Source: an uncultured Paracoccaceae bacterium
GTDB lineage: Bacteria; Pseudomonadota; Alphaproteobacteria; Rhodobacterales; Rhodobacteraceae
Assembly: GCA_947500055.1 (NCBI GenBank)
Contig: CANMQO010000001.1
Coordinates: 682,001 to 746,000, forward strand
DNA: 64,000 nt
Direction: 5' to 3'
Positions 26,899 to 36,515 of this stretch are shown piece after piece; position 1 is the stretch's first letter, and every line of letters begins with the position of its first letter. The notes beneath the pieces are model-generated. The model ran no database searches, was not told the DNA's origin, and worked only from the letters and a program-made list of their open reading frames with translations. The position numbers were made by a program, and so were the translations under genes.

Positions 26899-27058
26899 TC
26901 TTTTGTCTCCCTAGTGGAACTCTTTGTCCTGCGGCGCAGATTAACAGGCAGTTTCCAAAAGGAAAGTCGGAACCCACAGACGATCGGCCTGATCGCGCCG
27001 GTTTTTTCGGGCGGTTGTCCTGACTGTTCCGTTCAGCGCAACAATCTGTCTTTGATTA

Positions 27059-28060
27059 TCAGACTGACAGCCGGGCCGCGTGGCTGCCCCGTTCCCGGTA
27101 GGGTGTGGTGTCGTAATGTGACCGGTAGCATTTTGAGAAATGCGACGGCGAAGCAAAGCCGCAGGCCAGCGCCACATTGATTACGGTCATATCGGTCTGC
27201 ATCAGCAGGTTGCGTGCCTTCTGCAGTCGCATTTCCATATAATACCGTTTTGGGCTGCGTGACAGGTAACGCCGGAACAGTCGCTCCAGCTGCCGGGTCG
27301 ACATGCCGACATCGCGGGCAAGGATCGCCGGGCTGATCGGTTCCTCGATATTCTTTTCCATCATCTGGATCACCCGGCTCAGCTTGGGGTGCCGGACACC
27401 GATCCTTGTGGGGATCGACAGGCGCTGGGTGTCCTGATCGGTCCTGATCGAGGAATAGATCATGATATCGGCAACGGCGTTTGCCAGTTCTTCCCCGTGA
27501 TCGTCGGCAATAAGTTTGAGCATAAGATCAATCGAGGCGGTGCCACCGGCGGTGGTGATCCTGTTCCCATCGACGACAAAGACGGATTTGGTCAGTTCGA
27601 CCTCATCAAATTCTTCGGTAAAGCTGTCCTGGTTTTCCCAATGGATTGTGGCCCGTTTGCCATCCAGCAATCCGGCCCGCGCCATGGTGTAGCCTGCGGT
27701 ACACAGCCCCGAGATGATCACGCCGCGCCGTGCTTCGCGGCGCAGCCAGGCCAGCAGGCGTTTGGTCGTCGCCCTTTGCACATCGATCCCACCGCAAAGC
27801 ATAATGGTGTCGTCCCGCTCAAGCTCGATCAGGTCGTCATCAAGGCGAAACTCGCAGCCGTTGGAACAGAACGCCGCTTCGCCGCCTTCACCAATAAGAT
27901 GCCAGCTGTAAAGCGTCTTGTTGGCCGTGTGGTTGGCGATCCGCAAACTGTCGATGGCCGATGCGAAAGACAGCATCGTGAAATCCTGCATCAGCACGAA
28001 GATAAAGCGGCGCGGTTTGCCGGTATGTTCGACTTCAACAAATTGCGGGTCTGTAGTCAT
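27059..28060 (-). CDS. GlxA-family (DJ-1/PfpI + AraC) transcriptional regulator
   Basis: A 333-residue regulator. The N-terminal two-thirds is a DJ-1/PfpI-like amidase fold (RRFIFVLMQDFTMLSFASAID, SGLCTAGYTMARAGLLDGKRA). The C-terminal 100 residues are an AraC-type DNA-binding domain (LARDVGMSTRQLERLFRRYL, ALACGFASPSHFSKCYRSHY). Relatives control catabolism of choline, carnitine, glycine betaine or arginine. The ATG at 28060 gives the usual family start; one at 28096 would add 12 residues. It lies 160 bp upstream of livK on the same strand, so it may control that transporter (inference). Confidence 0.9.
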   Translation of the reverse strand: MTTDPQFVEVEHTGKPRRFIFVLMQDFTMLSFASAIDSLRIANHTANKTLYSWHLIGEGGEAAFCSNGCEFRLDDDLIELERDDTIMLCGGIDVQRATTKRLLAWLRREARRGVIISGLCTAGYTMARAGLLDGKRATIHWENQDSFTEEFDEVELTKSVFVVDGNRITTAGGTASIDLMLKLIADDHGEELANAVADIMIYSSIRTDQDTQRLSIPTRIGVRHPKLSRVIQMMEKNIEEPISPAILARDVGMSTRQLERLFRRYLSRSPKRYYMEMRLQKARNLLMQTDMTVINVALACGFASPSHFSKCYRSHYDTTPYRERGSHAARLSV

Positions 28061-28101
28061 ACAATGGAATCCAGTTCGATGATTGGTGGACATCATCAGT
28101 T

Positions 28102-28118
28102 TTGAACACGCGGTTCAA
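28102..28118. promoter_or_regulatory. Inverted repeat TTGAAC-N5-GTTCAA, candidate operator
   Basis: A perfect 6-bp dyad with a 5-base spacer lies 42 bp upstream of the GlxA-type start in the divergent region shared with the DAHP synthase gene. It fits an operator, possibly autoregulatory. Confidence 0.4.
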
Positions 28119-28149
28119 GGGCGAATGACCCCGCGATGGCTCCTTCTGT

Positions 28150-28166
28150 GCCAATTTTCCATTGGC
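28150..28166. promoter_or_regulatory. Inverted repeat GCCAAT-N5-ATTGGC, candidate operator
   Basis: A second perfect 6-bp dyad with the same 5-base spacer, 74 bp upstream of the DAHP synthase start. Its sequence differs from the first dyad, so a different factor would be involved if it is functional. Confidence 0.35.
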
Positions 28167-28240
28167 CCTGCTGGCTGGTCGCGTTATAGCAGCCCATGAT
28201 AGCGCTCGCAGCCTATCACAAACTTTGATGGAGCGAAGAA

Positions 28241-29611
28241 ATGACAAACTGGCAAAAATCTGACTGGCGCAGCAAGCCCCGGGTTCAGATGCCTGAGTAT
28301 ACCAACGCCGACGCGCTGCGCGCTGTTGAAGGTCGTCTTGCCAGTTATCCGCCGTTGGTCTTTGCAGGCGAGGCCCGCAAATTGCGGTCGGAACTGGCCG
28401 CTGTCAGCCGGGGCGAGGCGTTTTTGCTGCAAGGCGGCGATTGTGCCGAAAGCTTTGCCGAGTTTTCCGCCGATGGTATCCGTGACACGTTCAAGGTGAT
28501 GTTGCAGATGGCGATGGTCCTGACCTATGGCGCCAAGGTGCCGGTGGTGAAGGTGGGCCGCATGGCGGGCCAGATGGCCAAGCCGCGCTCCGCCCCAACC
28601 GAAACGGTGGATGGTGTGGAACTGCCCAGCTATCGTGGTGATATCATCAACGGTTTTGATTTCACCGAAAATAGCCGCGTGCCTGATCCTGACCGCATGT
28701 TGCAGGCCTATTTGCAGGCCGCCGCAACCCTGAACCTGCTGCGTGCCTTTTCAACGGGCGGCTTTGCCAATGTCCATGAGGTCCATAAATGGACCCTTGG
28801 CTTTACCGCCGGCAATGAGGTCAAGAAATACGCCGATATGGCCAACCGGATCAGCGATACGCTTGATTTCATGGAGGCGGCCGGGCTGACCACAGAGACC
28901 AATCACGAATTGCAGACGGTTGATTTCTATACCAGCCATGAAGCTTTGTTGCTGGAATATGAAGAGGCGCTGTGCCGCCTTGATTCAACCTCTGGCAACT
29001 GGTTGGCCGGGTCCGGCCATATGATCTGGATCGGGGATCGTACCCGCCAGCCTGATGGTGCCCATGTGGAATTCTGCAAAGGTGTGCAGAACCCGATTGG
29101 CCTCAAATGCGGGCCCAGCATGACGTCCGGCCATCTGAAGTCGCTGATGGCAACCTTGAACCCCGACAATGACCCCGGCCGTCTGACCCTGATTGCCCGT
29201 TTTGGCGCGGGATCGGTGGGCGAGCATCTGCCGCGCCTGATCAAGGCGGTGCAGGAGGAAGGGGCCAATGTTGTTTGGACCTGTGATGCGATGCATGGCA
29301 ACACGATCAAATCCTCAACCGGCTACAAGACCCGCCCATTCGATTCGGTGTTGCGGGAGGTGAAGGAATTCTTTGCCGTGCATAATGCCGAAGGCACAAT
29401 CCCCGGCGGTGTGCATTTTGAGATGACCGGCAAGGATGTGACCGAATGCACCGGCGGTGTGCGTGCGGTGACGGATGAAGATCTGTCAGATCGCTATCAC
29501 ACGGCCTGCGATCCGCGTTTGAACGCATCGCAATCGCTGGAATTGGCGTTTTTGGTGGCTGAAGAACTATCGGCCCGCCGCGCGACACTGCAGCAGGCCA
29601 AGGCGGGCTGA
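28241..29611 (+). CDS. aroG: Class II 3-deoxy-7-phosphoheptulonate (DAHP) synthase
   Basis: A 456-residue class II (plant/AroAII-type) DAHP synthase that joins phosphoenolpyruvate and erythrose 4-phosphate, the first shikimate step. Signature segments are [47 protein letters not shown] and [10 protein letters not shown]. Length is typical. A GGAGCG ribosome site precedes the ATG. The 3' end abuts the convergent PAS gene with no gap. The short N terminus lacks the extra regulatory helices of the mycobacterial enzyme. Confidence 0.96.
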   Translation: MTNWQKSDWRSKPRVQMPEYTNADALRAVEGRLASYPPLVFAGEARKLRSELAAVSRGEAFLLQGGDCAESFAEFSADGIRDTFKVMLQMAMVLTYGAKVPVVKVGRMAGQMAKPRSAPTETVDGVELPSYRGDIINGFDFTENSRVPDPDRMLQAYLQAAATLNLLRAFSTGGFANVHEVHKWTLGFTAGNEVKKYADMANRISDTLDFMEAAGLTTETNHELQTVDFYTSHEALLLEYEEALCRLDSTSGNWLAGSGHMIWIGDRTRQPDGAHVEFCKGVQNPIGLKCGPSMTSGHLKSLMATLNPDNDPGRLTLIARFGAGSVGEHLPRLIKAVQEEGANVVWTCDAMHGNTIKSSTGYKTRPFDSVLREVKEFFAVHNAEGTIPGGVHFEMTGKDVTECTGGVRAVTDEDLSDRYHTACDPRLNASQSLELAFLVAEELSARRATLQQAKAG

Positions 29612-30253
29612 TTACCCGTTATTAACAACGAGGCGCAGGGCAGGGCGTGCCTTGTCCTGAACCTCGGCTGGCTGTGGCTGGATCAGTGTTTGCACGCTGG
29701 CCAGTTGCAGCCCGAGCGTTTCGTGACGGACCCGCGCCCCTTTGGTGATTTCGAACCGGCGTGGCCGCGATCCTGTCTGACCTTCGGTGACAATGGCCCC
29801 CAGAATCCTGCTGGTTGCCCCTTTGTCATCGCGCAAAGGCAGCAGCAGCATGGTGCCTGTCAGATGCGGCCGCACGATACTGCCGGGCGAGTTCAGGGGC
29901 ACGCTGATGATGGCCGGTTCCGAGAACGCGGCCTCGACCAGTTTTGCGATCTGGTCTTTCGATTCCGGCAGAAAGAATGTGCTAAGCGGCATGCCGCGCG
30001 CATCCATTTTCAACAGGTCATGCAGTTTCTGACCTGCCACCCGCATCCGGGCGATGCCCGGTGCCACACGTTGCAGGATAAAGGCATGGGGCAGGGCGTC
30101 GTCGATCTGGCTTGGTTCAATGTCATTGCGCGAGGGCACCCGCTGCGCATTGCGCAGGGCCTGCCAATACTGCTCCAGGCTTTCAAGGGTGTGATGACCA
30201 GCCCCGTGACGGTCGGAGCGGCGGCGTTGCGGGTTGTCCTCTACGGTTTTCAT
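29612..30253 (-). CDS. PAS-domain protein (PAS_5 / DUF1457 type)
   Basis: A 213-residue cytoplasmic protein. After an arginine-rich start it contains LESLEQYWQALRNAQRVPSRNDIEP, IARMRVAGQKLHDLL, GMPLSTFF and MLLLPLRDDKG, the pattern of alphaproteobacterial PAS_5 proteins. It carries no output domain. Caulobacter MopJ and relatives of this family influence cell-cycle signalling; a role here is unproven. The ATG at 30253 (GAGAG upstream) is preferred to one 31 codons earlier. Confidence 0.75.
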   Translation of the reverse strand: MKTVEDNPQRRRSDRHGAGHHTLESLEQYWQALRNAQRVPSRNDIEPSQIDDALPHAFILQRVAPGIARMRVAGQKLHDLLKMDARGMPLSTFFLPESKDQIAKLVEAAFSEPAIISVPLNSPGSIVRPHLTGTMLLLPLRDDKGATSRILGAIVTEGQTGSRPRRFEITKGARVRHETLGLQLASVQTLIQPQPAEVQDKARPALRLVVNNG

Positions 30254-30452
30254 TATGCTCTCTACTTTCGCTGCGGTCGCCCCAGCGGGTGCAAAACCAG
30301 TTCCATTTGTTAATCTGGTTTTAACAAAGATTACTGCAAATTTCATTTAACAAAGTGTTAATGGGTTAATTTGAATTGAGAGGGCGTGCTTGCGTCATGT
30401 GCCGGTTTTGCCTTAGCTGCGCATAGTGAAACCGGCCAGAAGGCAGACCTTG

Positions 30453-31343
30453 ATGATCCATTCCATGACCGCATTTGCCAGCCGCACCGGCAATTTGGAC
30501 GCTGTTTTATGGAGTTGGGAGATGCGCGGCGTCAACGCTCGTGGTCTGGATATGCGGTTTCGTCTGCCGGAGGGTATTGAAGGGCTGGAACGCGCATTGC
30601 GTGCTGCCCTGACCAAGTCATTGGCCCGTGGTAATGTCACGGTCAACCTGCGTCTCGCCCGCGATGAGAATGGTGCAGCCGCCAATCTTGACGAAACGCA
30701 GTTGGACGCGGTTTTGCGGGCATTGGACGCGGTGCAGGATCGCGCTTTTGCCATGGGAGTGACACTGGCCCAGCCGACGGCCGCTGATGTGCTTGCCCAG
30801 AAGGGGGTGATGACGGTCAACCGATCTGATGATGTGTCTGATGATCTGGCTGCTGCCCTGATCGCGGATATTGATCCGCTGGTCGCGGAATTTGTCACCA
30901 TGCGCAGGGCGGAAGGGGCGGCGCTGCATGATGTTATTGCCGGGCAGCTTGCTCTGATCGAGACCCTGACGGCCGATGCTGCAGAGGCTGCGGTTGCGCG
31001 TGCGCCACAGGTCAAGGCCAACCTGACGGCCGCCCTGCGCCGGGTGCTGGAGGATGTGGCCGAGGTCGAGGAAGGCCGGATTGCGCAGGAATTGGCATTG
31101 CTGGCCGTTAAATCCGATGTCACAGAGGAAATTGACCGCCTGAAGGCCCATGTTGGCGCGGCGCGAGATTTGCTGGATGCCAAGAAGCCTGCAGGCCGAA
31201 AGCTGGATTTTCTTGCACAGGAATTTAACCGTGAGGCCAATACGCTGTGCGCCAAGGCGCAGTCGGCCCCGCTGACCGCGATCGGGCTTGACCTGAAGGC
31301 GGTGATCGACCAGATGCGCGAACAAATTCAGAATGTGGAGTAG
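30453..31343 (+). CDS. yicC: YicC-family endoribonuclease
   Basis: A 296-residue YicC protein. The N-terminal [13 protein letters not shown] and [18 protein letters not shown] are diagnostic, and the C terminus has [22 protein letters not shown] and [17 protein letters not shown]. coli YicC was shown to be an RNase acting on small RNAs. The ATG at 30453 begins the conserved sequence. It precedes gmk by four bases, the usual yicC-gmk pairing. Confidence 0.93.
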   Translation: MIHSMTAFASRTGNLDAVLWSWEMRGVNARGLDMRFRLPEGIEGLERALRAALTKSLARGNVTVNLRLARDENGAAANLDETQLDAVLRALDAVQDRAFAMGVTLAQPTAADVLAQKGVMTVNRSDDVSDDLAAALIADIDPLVAEFVTMRRAEGAALHDVIAGQLALIETLTADAAEAAVARAPQVKANLTAALRRVLEDVAEVEEGRIAQELALLAVKSDVTEEIDRLKAHVGAARDLLDAKKPAGRKLDFLAQEFNREANTLCAKAQSAPLTAIGLDLKAVIDQMREQIQNVE

Positions 31344-31347
31344 CGCG

Positions 31348-31986
31348 ATGACCCGACGCGGCCTTTTGATTATCCTGTCATCGCCGTCAGGGGCGGGAAA
31401 ATCCACGCTGGCCGGTCGGTTGCGCGCATGGGATGACACGTTGCGGTTTTCTGTTTCCGCGACAACCCGTGCCCCACGAGAGGGCGAAGTGGACGGGCAG
31501 CATTACTTTTTTGTCTCGGTCCCGGAGTTTCAGGGGCAGGTCGCTGATGGGGGGATGCTGGAACATGCGCAGGTTTTCGGCAACTACTATGGATCGCCAA
31601 GGGCCCCGGTGCAGGAAGCGATCAATGCTGGCCGTGATGTGCTGTTTGATATCGACTGGCAGGGCGCGCAGCAGATCAGCAATTCAGCCTTGCAGGAACA
31701 TGTGTTGTCTATCTTTATCCTGCCCCCGTCGATCACCGAGTTGCATCGCCGTCTGGTCAGCCGTGGGCAAGATGCCCCCGAGGTGATTGAAAAGCGGATG
31801 CAGAAAAGCTGGGACGAGATCAGCCATTGGGATGGTTATGACTATGTGTTGGTCAATGATGATCTGGATGCGACCGAGGCCAGATTGAAGACAATCATCA
31901 GCGCCGAACGCCTGCGCCGGTCACAACAGCCGCAACTGGTTGATCATGTCCGCGGGTTGCAAACCGAATTTGGAGATCGGACATGA
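31348..31986 (+). CDS. gmk: Guanylate kinase
   Basis: A 212-residue GMP kinase. The P-loop is [13 protein letters not shown]-binding residues show in [21 protein letters not shown], and [13 protein letters not shown] and the lid region follow. It converts GMP to GDP with ATP. The ATG at 31348 has GGAG upstream. Its stop overlaps the carbonic-anhydrase-like start by four bases. Confidence 0.96.
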   Translation: MTRRGLLIILSSPSGAGKSTLAGRLRAWDDTLRFSVSATTRAPREGEVDGQHYFFVSVPEFQGQVADGGMLEHAQVFGNYYGSPRAPVQEAINAGRDVLFDIDWQGAQQISNSALQEHVLSIFILPPSITELHRRLVSRGQDAPEVIEKRMQKSWDEISHWDGYDYVLVNDDLDATEARLKTIISAERLRRSQQPQLVDHVRGLQTEFGDRT

Positions 31987-32504
31987 GCCTTTACGCTTTG
32001 GGTGCGCATGAACCGCAGCTGGCTGATGACGCCTGGGTGGCACCGGGTTGTCATGTCATTGGCAAGGTGGTGCTGGCGGCGCGGGCATCGGTCTGGTTCG
32101 GCAGCACATTGCGCGGCGATAACGAGCTGATCCATATCGGCGAAGGGTCAAATGTGCAGGAAAATACCGTGATGCATACTGATATGAGCTATCCGCTGAC
32201 GGTGGGTGCCGGTTGCACGATCGGGCATAAGGCGATGCTGCATGGCTGCACCATTGGTGATAACAGCCTTGTGGGCATGGGGGCGACCATCCTGAACGGG
32301 GCCGTGATCGGCGACAATTGCCTGATCGGGGCAGGGGCGCTGATTACCGAAGGTAAGGTTATTCCGGATGGATCAATTGTGATGGGCGTACCGGGCAAAG
32401 TGATCCGCGCATTGGACGAAAAAGCAATTGACGGTTTGAAATTGTCGGCGCTGCATTATCAGGAAAATGCAGCGCGGTTTCGCGCGGAACTAAAACAGTT
32501 GTAA
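31983..32504 (+). CDS. Gamma-carbonic anhydrase family hexapeptide protein
   Basis: A 173-residue left-handed beta-helix protein of the gamma-carbonic-anhydrase/PaaY/YrdA group. Hexapeptide repeats run through the middle. The zinc-ligand histidines are visible in ENTVMHTD and [13 protein letters not shown]. Many such homologues show no anhydrase activity when tested, so the enzymatic role is open. It is coupled to gmk. Confidence 0.9.
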   Translation: MSLYALGAHEPQLADDAWVAPGCHVIGKVVLAARASVWFGSTLRGDNELIHIGEGSNVQENTVMHTDMSYPLTVGAGCTIGHKAMLHGCTIGDNSLVGMGATILNGAVIGDNCLIGAGALITEGKVIPDGSIVMGVPGKVIRALDEKAIDGLKLSALHYQENAARFRAELKQL

Positions 32505-32900
32505 TTATTCGCCCACCATACGGGGCATAAGCAGTAAGTCGAAATCAAGCTGTGGCGCAAACATCTGTACCTCGTGCCGGATCAGATCGGCGTCTGGCAG
32601 ATCATCGGCAATCGCCCGGTAGCGCCCTTGAAAGCGCAGCTCGATCAGTTTGACGGCGACGTCAACGGCATCAAAATCTTCGGCCACAAGCGGCGACAGG
32701 ATGATGTCGGGCTCTTTTTCATTGACAATATCGGCGTTTAGTTCATCAATATCAACGAATTGAAACCCTTCCAAAGGGGGAACAATACGGCCTTGCGCCT
32801 TCCAGCGCGCAAGGTCTCCGATGACAAGCGTATTGCTTGCGAGCCCGTCGAGCGCATCCGGAAACGGCATTGCGCGTCCTTGTTCAATTTGACCTGACAT
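32505..32900 (-). CDS. Conserved hypothetical cytoplasmic protein
   Basis: A 131-residue acidic protein, probably from the ATG at 32900 (GGTGTAGGA upstream; longer and shorter starts exist). It has no signal peptide or membrane segment. I do not recognise a domain. Segments such as PDIILSPLVAEDFDAVDVAVKL and YRAIADDLPDADLIRHEV recall a receiver-like alternating fold without phosphorylation residues, which is a guess. It is convergent with the carbonic-anhydrase gene and divergent from phoR. Confidence 0.7.
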   Translation of the reverse strand: MSGQIEQGRAMPFPDALDGLASNTLVIGDLARWKAQGRIVPPLEGFQFVDIDELNADIVNEKEPDIILSPLVAEDFDAVDVAVKLIELRFQGRYRAIADDLPDADLIRHEVQMFAPQLDFDLLLMPRMVGE

Positions 32901-33053
32901 TCCTACACCAATTCTGGTTTGTTTTGTGAGCGATTGTTCACCTAACCAACGCGTGCTTTGGCGGAAATGTTCCAAGGTGTTAAAAATTAATTTGCTTGGA
33001 TTGTCTGTGTATTGACGATTAATTAATGAAAACCACGATATGGGGCCCGTTCG

Positions 33054-34079
33054 GTGCGTGCTGATTCATTGTCTGCTTTAATTGATGCACTACCTTTGCC
33101 GACCATTGTGATTGGCCCTGATGATCGCATTCTGGCCTCCAATGCCCCGGTTGCTGCCATTCTTGGCACTGATCTTGTCGGTCGCCACTACATCACTGCC
33201 TTGCGTCAACCGGCCCTGTTGGATGCCATCAGCAAAGCGCGTGCGCAGGCGGGCGCCGAAATCAGCCGGTTTTCGGGCCGCGATGGTGGAAACGATACGG
33301 TGTATCGTGTGGTGGTTGCCCCGGCGGAGGATGACATCGTCATCTCGTTCGAGGATCAGACAGCAGCCGAAAATATCGGTCAGATGCGTCGTGATTTTGT
33401 CGCCAATGTCAGCCATGAGCTGCGCACGCCGCTGACTGCCTTGCTTGGGTTTATCGAGACCCTTGGCGGTGCTGCCCGCGATGATCCGGCGGCGCGCGAG
33501 CGATTTCTGGGCATTATGGAGGGCGAGGCCAACCGCATGACCCGGCTGGTGGATGATCTGCTATCGCTGAGCCGTGTGGAAGAGGATGAACGGGTGCGTC
33601 CGCGTGACCATGTTGATTTGGCCGCTTTGCTGGCCTCCGTTATCAAAGGGTTGGAGCCGCAGATGCAATCCAGCGGCGTCACAGTCACGTTGAAAAACAA
33701 TGGAAGCGGTGAGTTGGTTCCCGGCGATGCGGGGCAGTTGGTGCAGGTTTTTACCAACCTGATTGAAAACGGCATCAAATACGGCGCGTCGGGTGGGCAG
33801 GTGAGCGTTGTCCTTTACCCTCGTGAGCATCATCGGCGTTTGCGCGGTGACGGCGTGCGGATTTGCGTGTGTGACAAGGGCGAGGGTATTGCGGCCCATC
33901 ATATCACCCGATTGACCGAGCGGTTTTACAGGGTGGACAATCATCGATCCCGGCAGGTGGGTGGCACCGGCCTCGGGCTGGCGATCGTCAAACATATCAT
34001 CAACCGCCATCGTGGCCGTCTGGCCATCGAAAGTACGGTGGGCGAAGGGACGCAGGTGTCGGTTTTGTTACCTGTCTGA
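33054..34079 (+). CDS. phoR: Phosphate regulon histidine kinase PhoR (no membrane anchor seen)
   Basis: A 341-residue kinase with an N-terminal PAS-like domain, His121 in FVANVSHELRTPLTALLGFIETL, and an ATPase domain (FTNLIENGIKYG, CDKGEGIAAHH, GTGLGLAIVKHI). The kinase core is PhoR-like. No transmembrane segment precedes the PAS domain, unlike E. coli PhoR; signalling would have to reach it through PhoU and PstSCAB. The only in-frame start here is GTG at 33054; nearby ATGs are in other frames. It lies upstream of the Pho box, so it may be transcribed separately from pstS. Confidence 0.9.
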   Translation: MRADSLSALIDALPLPTIVIGPDDRILASNAPVAAILGTDLVGRHYITALRQPALLDAISKARAQAGAEISRFSGRDGGNDTVYRVVVAPAEDDIVISFEDQTAAENIGQMRRDFVANVSHELRTPLTALLGFIETLGGAARDDPAARERFLGIMEGEANRMTRLVDDLLSLSRVEEDERVRPRDHVDLAALLASVIKGLEPQMQSSGVTVTLKNNGSGELVPGDAGQLVQVFTNLIENGIKYGASGGQVSVVLYPREHHRRLRGDGVRICVCDKGEGIAAHHITRLTERFYRVDNHRSRQVGGTGLGLAIVKHIINRHRGRLAIESTVGEGTQVSVLLPV

Positions 34080-34095
34080 GGTCCGATACCGGGAT

Positions 34096-34128
34096 CTGTC
34101 ATAAAACTTTTACATGCATGTCACAAAA
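34096..34128 (+). promoter_or_regulatory. Pho box with three 11-bp direct repeats
   Basis: CTGTCAT (34096), CTTTTAC (34107) and ATGTCAC (34118) are spaced exactly 11 bp apart and separated by AT-rich tetrads (AAAA, ATGC, AAAA). This matches PhoB direct-repeat sites. It lies 83 bp upstream of the pstS ATG, placing the pst-pho operon under PhoB. Confidence 0.85.
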
Positions 34129-34210
34129 GCGTTGTGCGACCTTTGGTAGAGGGGTGGCAATGGTGGGGCGATGCGCGTCCCATCGATGTTTGACTGACAG
34201 GAGTGATTTG

Positions 34211-35245
34211 ATGTCGATCATGAAACTGACTGCGACAACCGCAGCCATCGCCCTTATGGCAACCGCCGCTGCCGCACGTGACAATGTGCAGGTTGCGGGA
34301 TCTTCCACTGTGCTGCCTTATGCATCCATTGTCGCCGAAATCTTTGGCGAAAACTTTGATTTTCCAACACCGGTCATCGAATCTGGTGGTTCTTCTGCCG
34401 GTCTGAAGCGGTTCTGCGAAGGTGTCGGCGAAAATACTATCGATATTGCCAATGCGTCCCGGGCGATCAAATCATCCGAGGTTGAAGCCTGTGCTGCCGC
34501 CGGTGTGACCGACATCATCGAAGTCCGCATCGGCTATGATGGCATCGTTTTTGCCTCTGACATCAATGGCAACGGTTTCGCCTTTACCCCAGAAGACTGG
34601 TACAAGGCGCTGGCGGCCGAGCATTTCATCGACGGCGAGCTGGTCGCAAACAGCTTTGAAACCTGGGATCAGGTGAACCCTGAATTCCCCGCCCAGCCCA
34701 TTCAGGCCTTCATCCCCGGCACCAAGCACGGTACCCGTGAAGTGTTTGAGGAAAAGGTGATCCTTGCCGGCTGTGAAGAAGGTGGGTTCTTCCAATCCAT
34801 GCTGGATGCAGGGGTTGACGAAGACACCGCAGAAGGCAAATGCATGGCGATCCGCACCGATGGCCGCAGCGTTGATATTGACGGTGATTACACCGAAACA
34901 CTGGCCCGCATCCAAGCTGATGCAAACGGGATCGGGGTGTTTGGTCTGGCGTTTTATGAAAACAACACCGACAAGTTGCAGGTCGCGACCATGTCAGAGG
35001 TCGTGCCAACCGTCGACAGCATCGCAAGCGGTGATTATCCGGTGTCACGCCCGCTCTATTTCTACATCAAGGCCGCTCATATCGGCGTCGTGCCCGGGGT
35101 CAAGGAATTTGCCGAATTCTTCGTTTCCGACGATATCGCTGGCCCCGATGGCCCGCTGGCCGAATATGGCCTGGTGTCTGATCCAGAGCTGCTGGATGTG
35201 CAGGAAACTGTTTCTAACGAAGTGATCATGGGCTCTGGCACCTGA
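34211..35245 (+). CDS. pstS: Periplasmic phosphate-binding protein PstS
   Basis: A 344-residue binding protein with signal peptide (residues 1-23, cut near AAAARDN). VQVAGSSTVLPYASIVAE, ESGGSSAGLKRFCEGVGENTIDIANASRAI and GTKHGTREVFEEKV match the phosphate-binding PstS group of proteobacteria. The ATG at 34211 follows AGGAG by eight bases. It is the first gene after the Pho box. A 10-bp hairpin after its stop probably protects its mRNA. Confidence 0.95.
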   Translation: MSIMKLTATTAAIALMATAAAARDNVQVAGSSTVLPYASIVAEIFGENFDFPTPVIESGGSSAGLKRFCEGVGENTIDIANASRAIKSSEVEACAAAGVTDIIEVRIGYDGIVFASDINGNGFAFTPEDWYKALAAEHFIDGELVANSFETWDQVNPEFPAQPIQAFIPGTKHGTREVFEEKVILAGCEEGGFFQSMLDAGVDEDTAEGKCMAIRTDGRSVDIDGDYTETLARIQADANGIGVFGLAFYENNTDKLQVATMSEVVPTVDSIASGDYPVSRPLYFYIKAAHIGVVPGVKEFAEFFVSDDIAGPDGPLAEYGLVSDPELLDVQETVSNEVIMGSGT

Positions 35246-35260
35246 TCGAAATGATGAAAC

Positions 35261-35287
35261 GTAAGGGGCGTGTGATGCGCCCCTTAC
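35261..35287 (+). other. Intercistronic hairpin between pstS and pstC
   Basis: GTAAGGGGCG and CGCCCCTTAC form a perfect 10-bp stem with a 7-base loop. No T-run follows. Hairpins of this kind between binding-protein and permease genes usually stabilise the upstream mRNA or attenuate transcription. Confidence 0.6.
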
Positions 35288-35312
35288 ACATGGATGTTAA
35301 TTGGGTTTTGCC

Positions 35313-36515
35313 ATGCAATCGCTGACGCTGTCCTTCCTTGTCATCTTCGCATTGGCCATTGTCGGTTACGTCGTCGCGCGATCCCGTGCCTTGTATGTGG
35401 CCGATGGCGATATACGCAGGCTGGTCTCCTTGCCAAGTCAGCACGCGCTGAATGTTGCGATGTCGACCGCGATCCCGCCCTTGGCGGCAATCCTGATATT
35501 CTCTCTCTATGCCCGGCTCACCGATGGGCAGGTGTCCTGGTTGGCGGGGTTTGTGTTCATCGCCTTGGCGGTCACCGGCTTTGCCCTGTCCATGATCGGA
35601 ATAAAGCGCGAGACCCGCGCCCGCAACCTGGCGGAACGTTGGATCATGGGGCTTTTGATTTTTGCCTCGACCATCGCGATCATGACAACCGTTGGCATCG
35701 TGTTTTCGATGCTGTTTGAGACCCGCAACTTCTTTAGCCAGTATGATTGGCGATCCTTCTTTTTCTCGACCAGTTGGTCACCGAATTTTCGGGGGGATTC
35801 CGCGCTAGGCATTCTGCCGCTGTTATGGGGCACGCTTTATGTCAGCCTCATCGCGTTGATCTTTGCCGTCCCAATCGGCTTGTTTGCCGCGATATACCTG
35901 TCTGAATATGCCGGCCCCCGTCTGCGATCCGTTGCCAAACCGGCGATTGAGGTTCTGGCGGGCATCCCGACCATCGTTTATGGCCTGTTTGCATTGTTCA
36001 TCGTCGGTCCCGGTCTGCGCGACTATTTCGCCGCCCCGATGGGGTTGGGAGACAGTGCGTTATCTGTAATGACCGCAGGTCTGGTCATGGGGATCATGCT
36101 GATCCCCTTTGTCAGTTCACTGTCTGACGACATCATTAATGCGGTGCCGCAGGCGATGCGGGATGGATCGCTGGGGCTGGGTGCAACCCGGTCCGAGACC
36201 ATCCGGCAGGTTGTGATCCCGGCCGCATTGCCCGGCATCATCGGCGCTGTTCTGCTGGCCGCGTCCCGCGCGATTGGTGAGACGATGATCGTGGTGCTGG
36301 GGGCAGGGGCCGCGGCCCGCCTTTCGCTGAATCCGTTTGAGGCGATGACAACCGTGACCGTCAAAATCGTGAGCCAGCTGACCGGTGATACAGATTTCGC
36401 CAGTCCTGAAACACTGGTCGCCTTTGCGTTGGGCCTGACCTTGTTTGTCATCACGTTGGGGCTGAATGTTCTGGCCCTTTATATCGTGCGCAAATACCGG
36501 GAGCAGTACGAATGA
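35313..36515 (+). CDS. pstC: Phosphate ABC permease PstC
   Basis: A 400-residue permease. The N-terminal 150 residues hold two or three additional membrane segments, an extension common in alphaproteobacteria. The permease core begins at WGTLYVSLIALIFAVPIGLFAAIYLSE and includes KPAIEVLAGIPTIVYG and the coupling loop AMRDGSLGLGATRSETIRQVVIPAALPG. The ATG at 35313 is taken over a TTG four codons earlier. Its stop overlaps the pstA start. Confidence 0.94.
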   Translation: MQSLTLSFLVIFALAIVGYVVARSRALYVADGDIRRLVSLPSQHALNVAMSTAIPPLAAILIFSLYARLTDGQVSWLAGFVFIALAVTGFALSMIGIKRETRARNLAERWIMGLLIFASTIAIMTTVGIVFSMLFETRNFFSQYDWRSFFFSTSWSPNFRGDSALGILPLLWGTLYVSLIALIFAVPIGLFAAIYLSEYAGPRLRSVAKPAIEVLAGIPTIVYGLFALFIVGPGLRDYFAAPMGLGDSALSVMTAGLVMGIMLIPFVSSLSDDIINAVPQAMRDGSLGLGATRSETIRQVVIPAALPGIIGAVLLAASRAIGETMIVVLGAGAAARLSLNPFEAMTTVTVKIVSQLTGDTDFASPETLVAFALGLTLFVITLGLNVLALYIVRKYREQYE

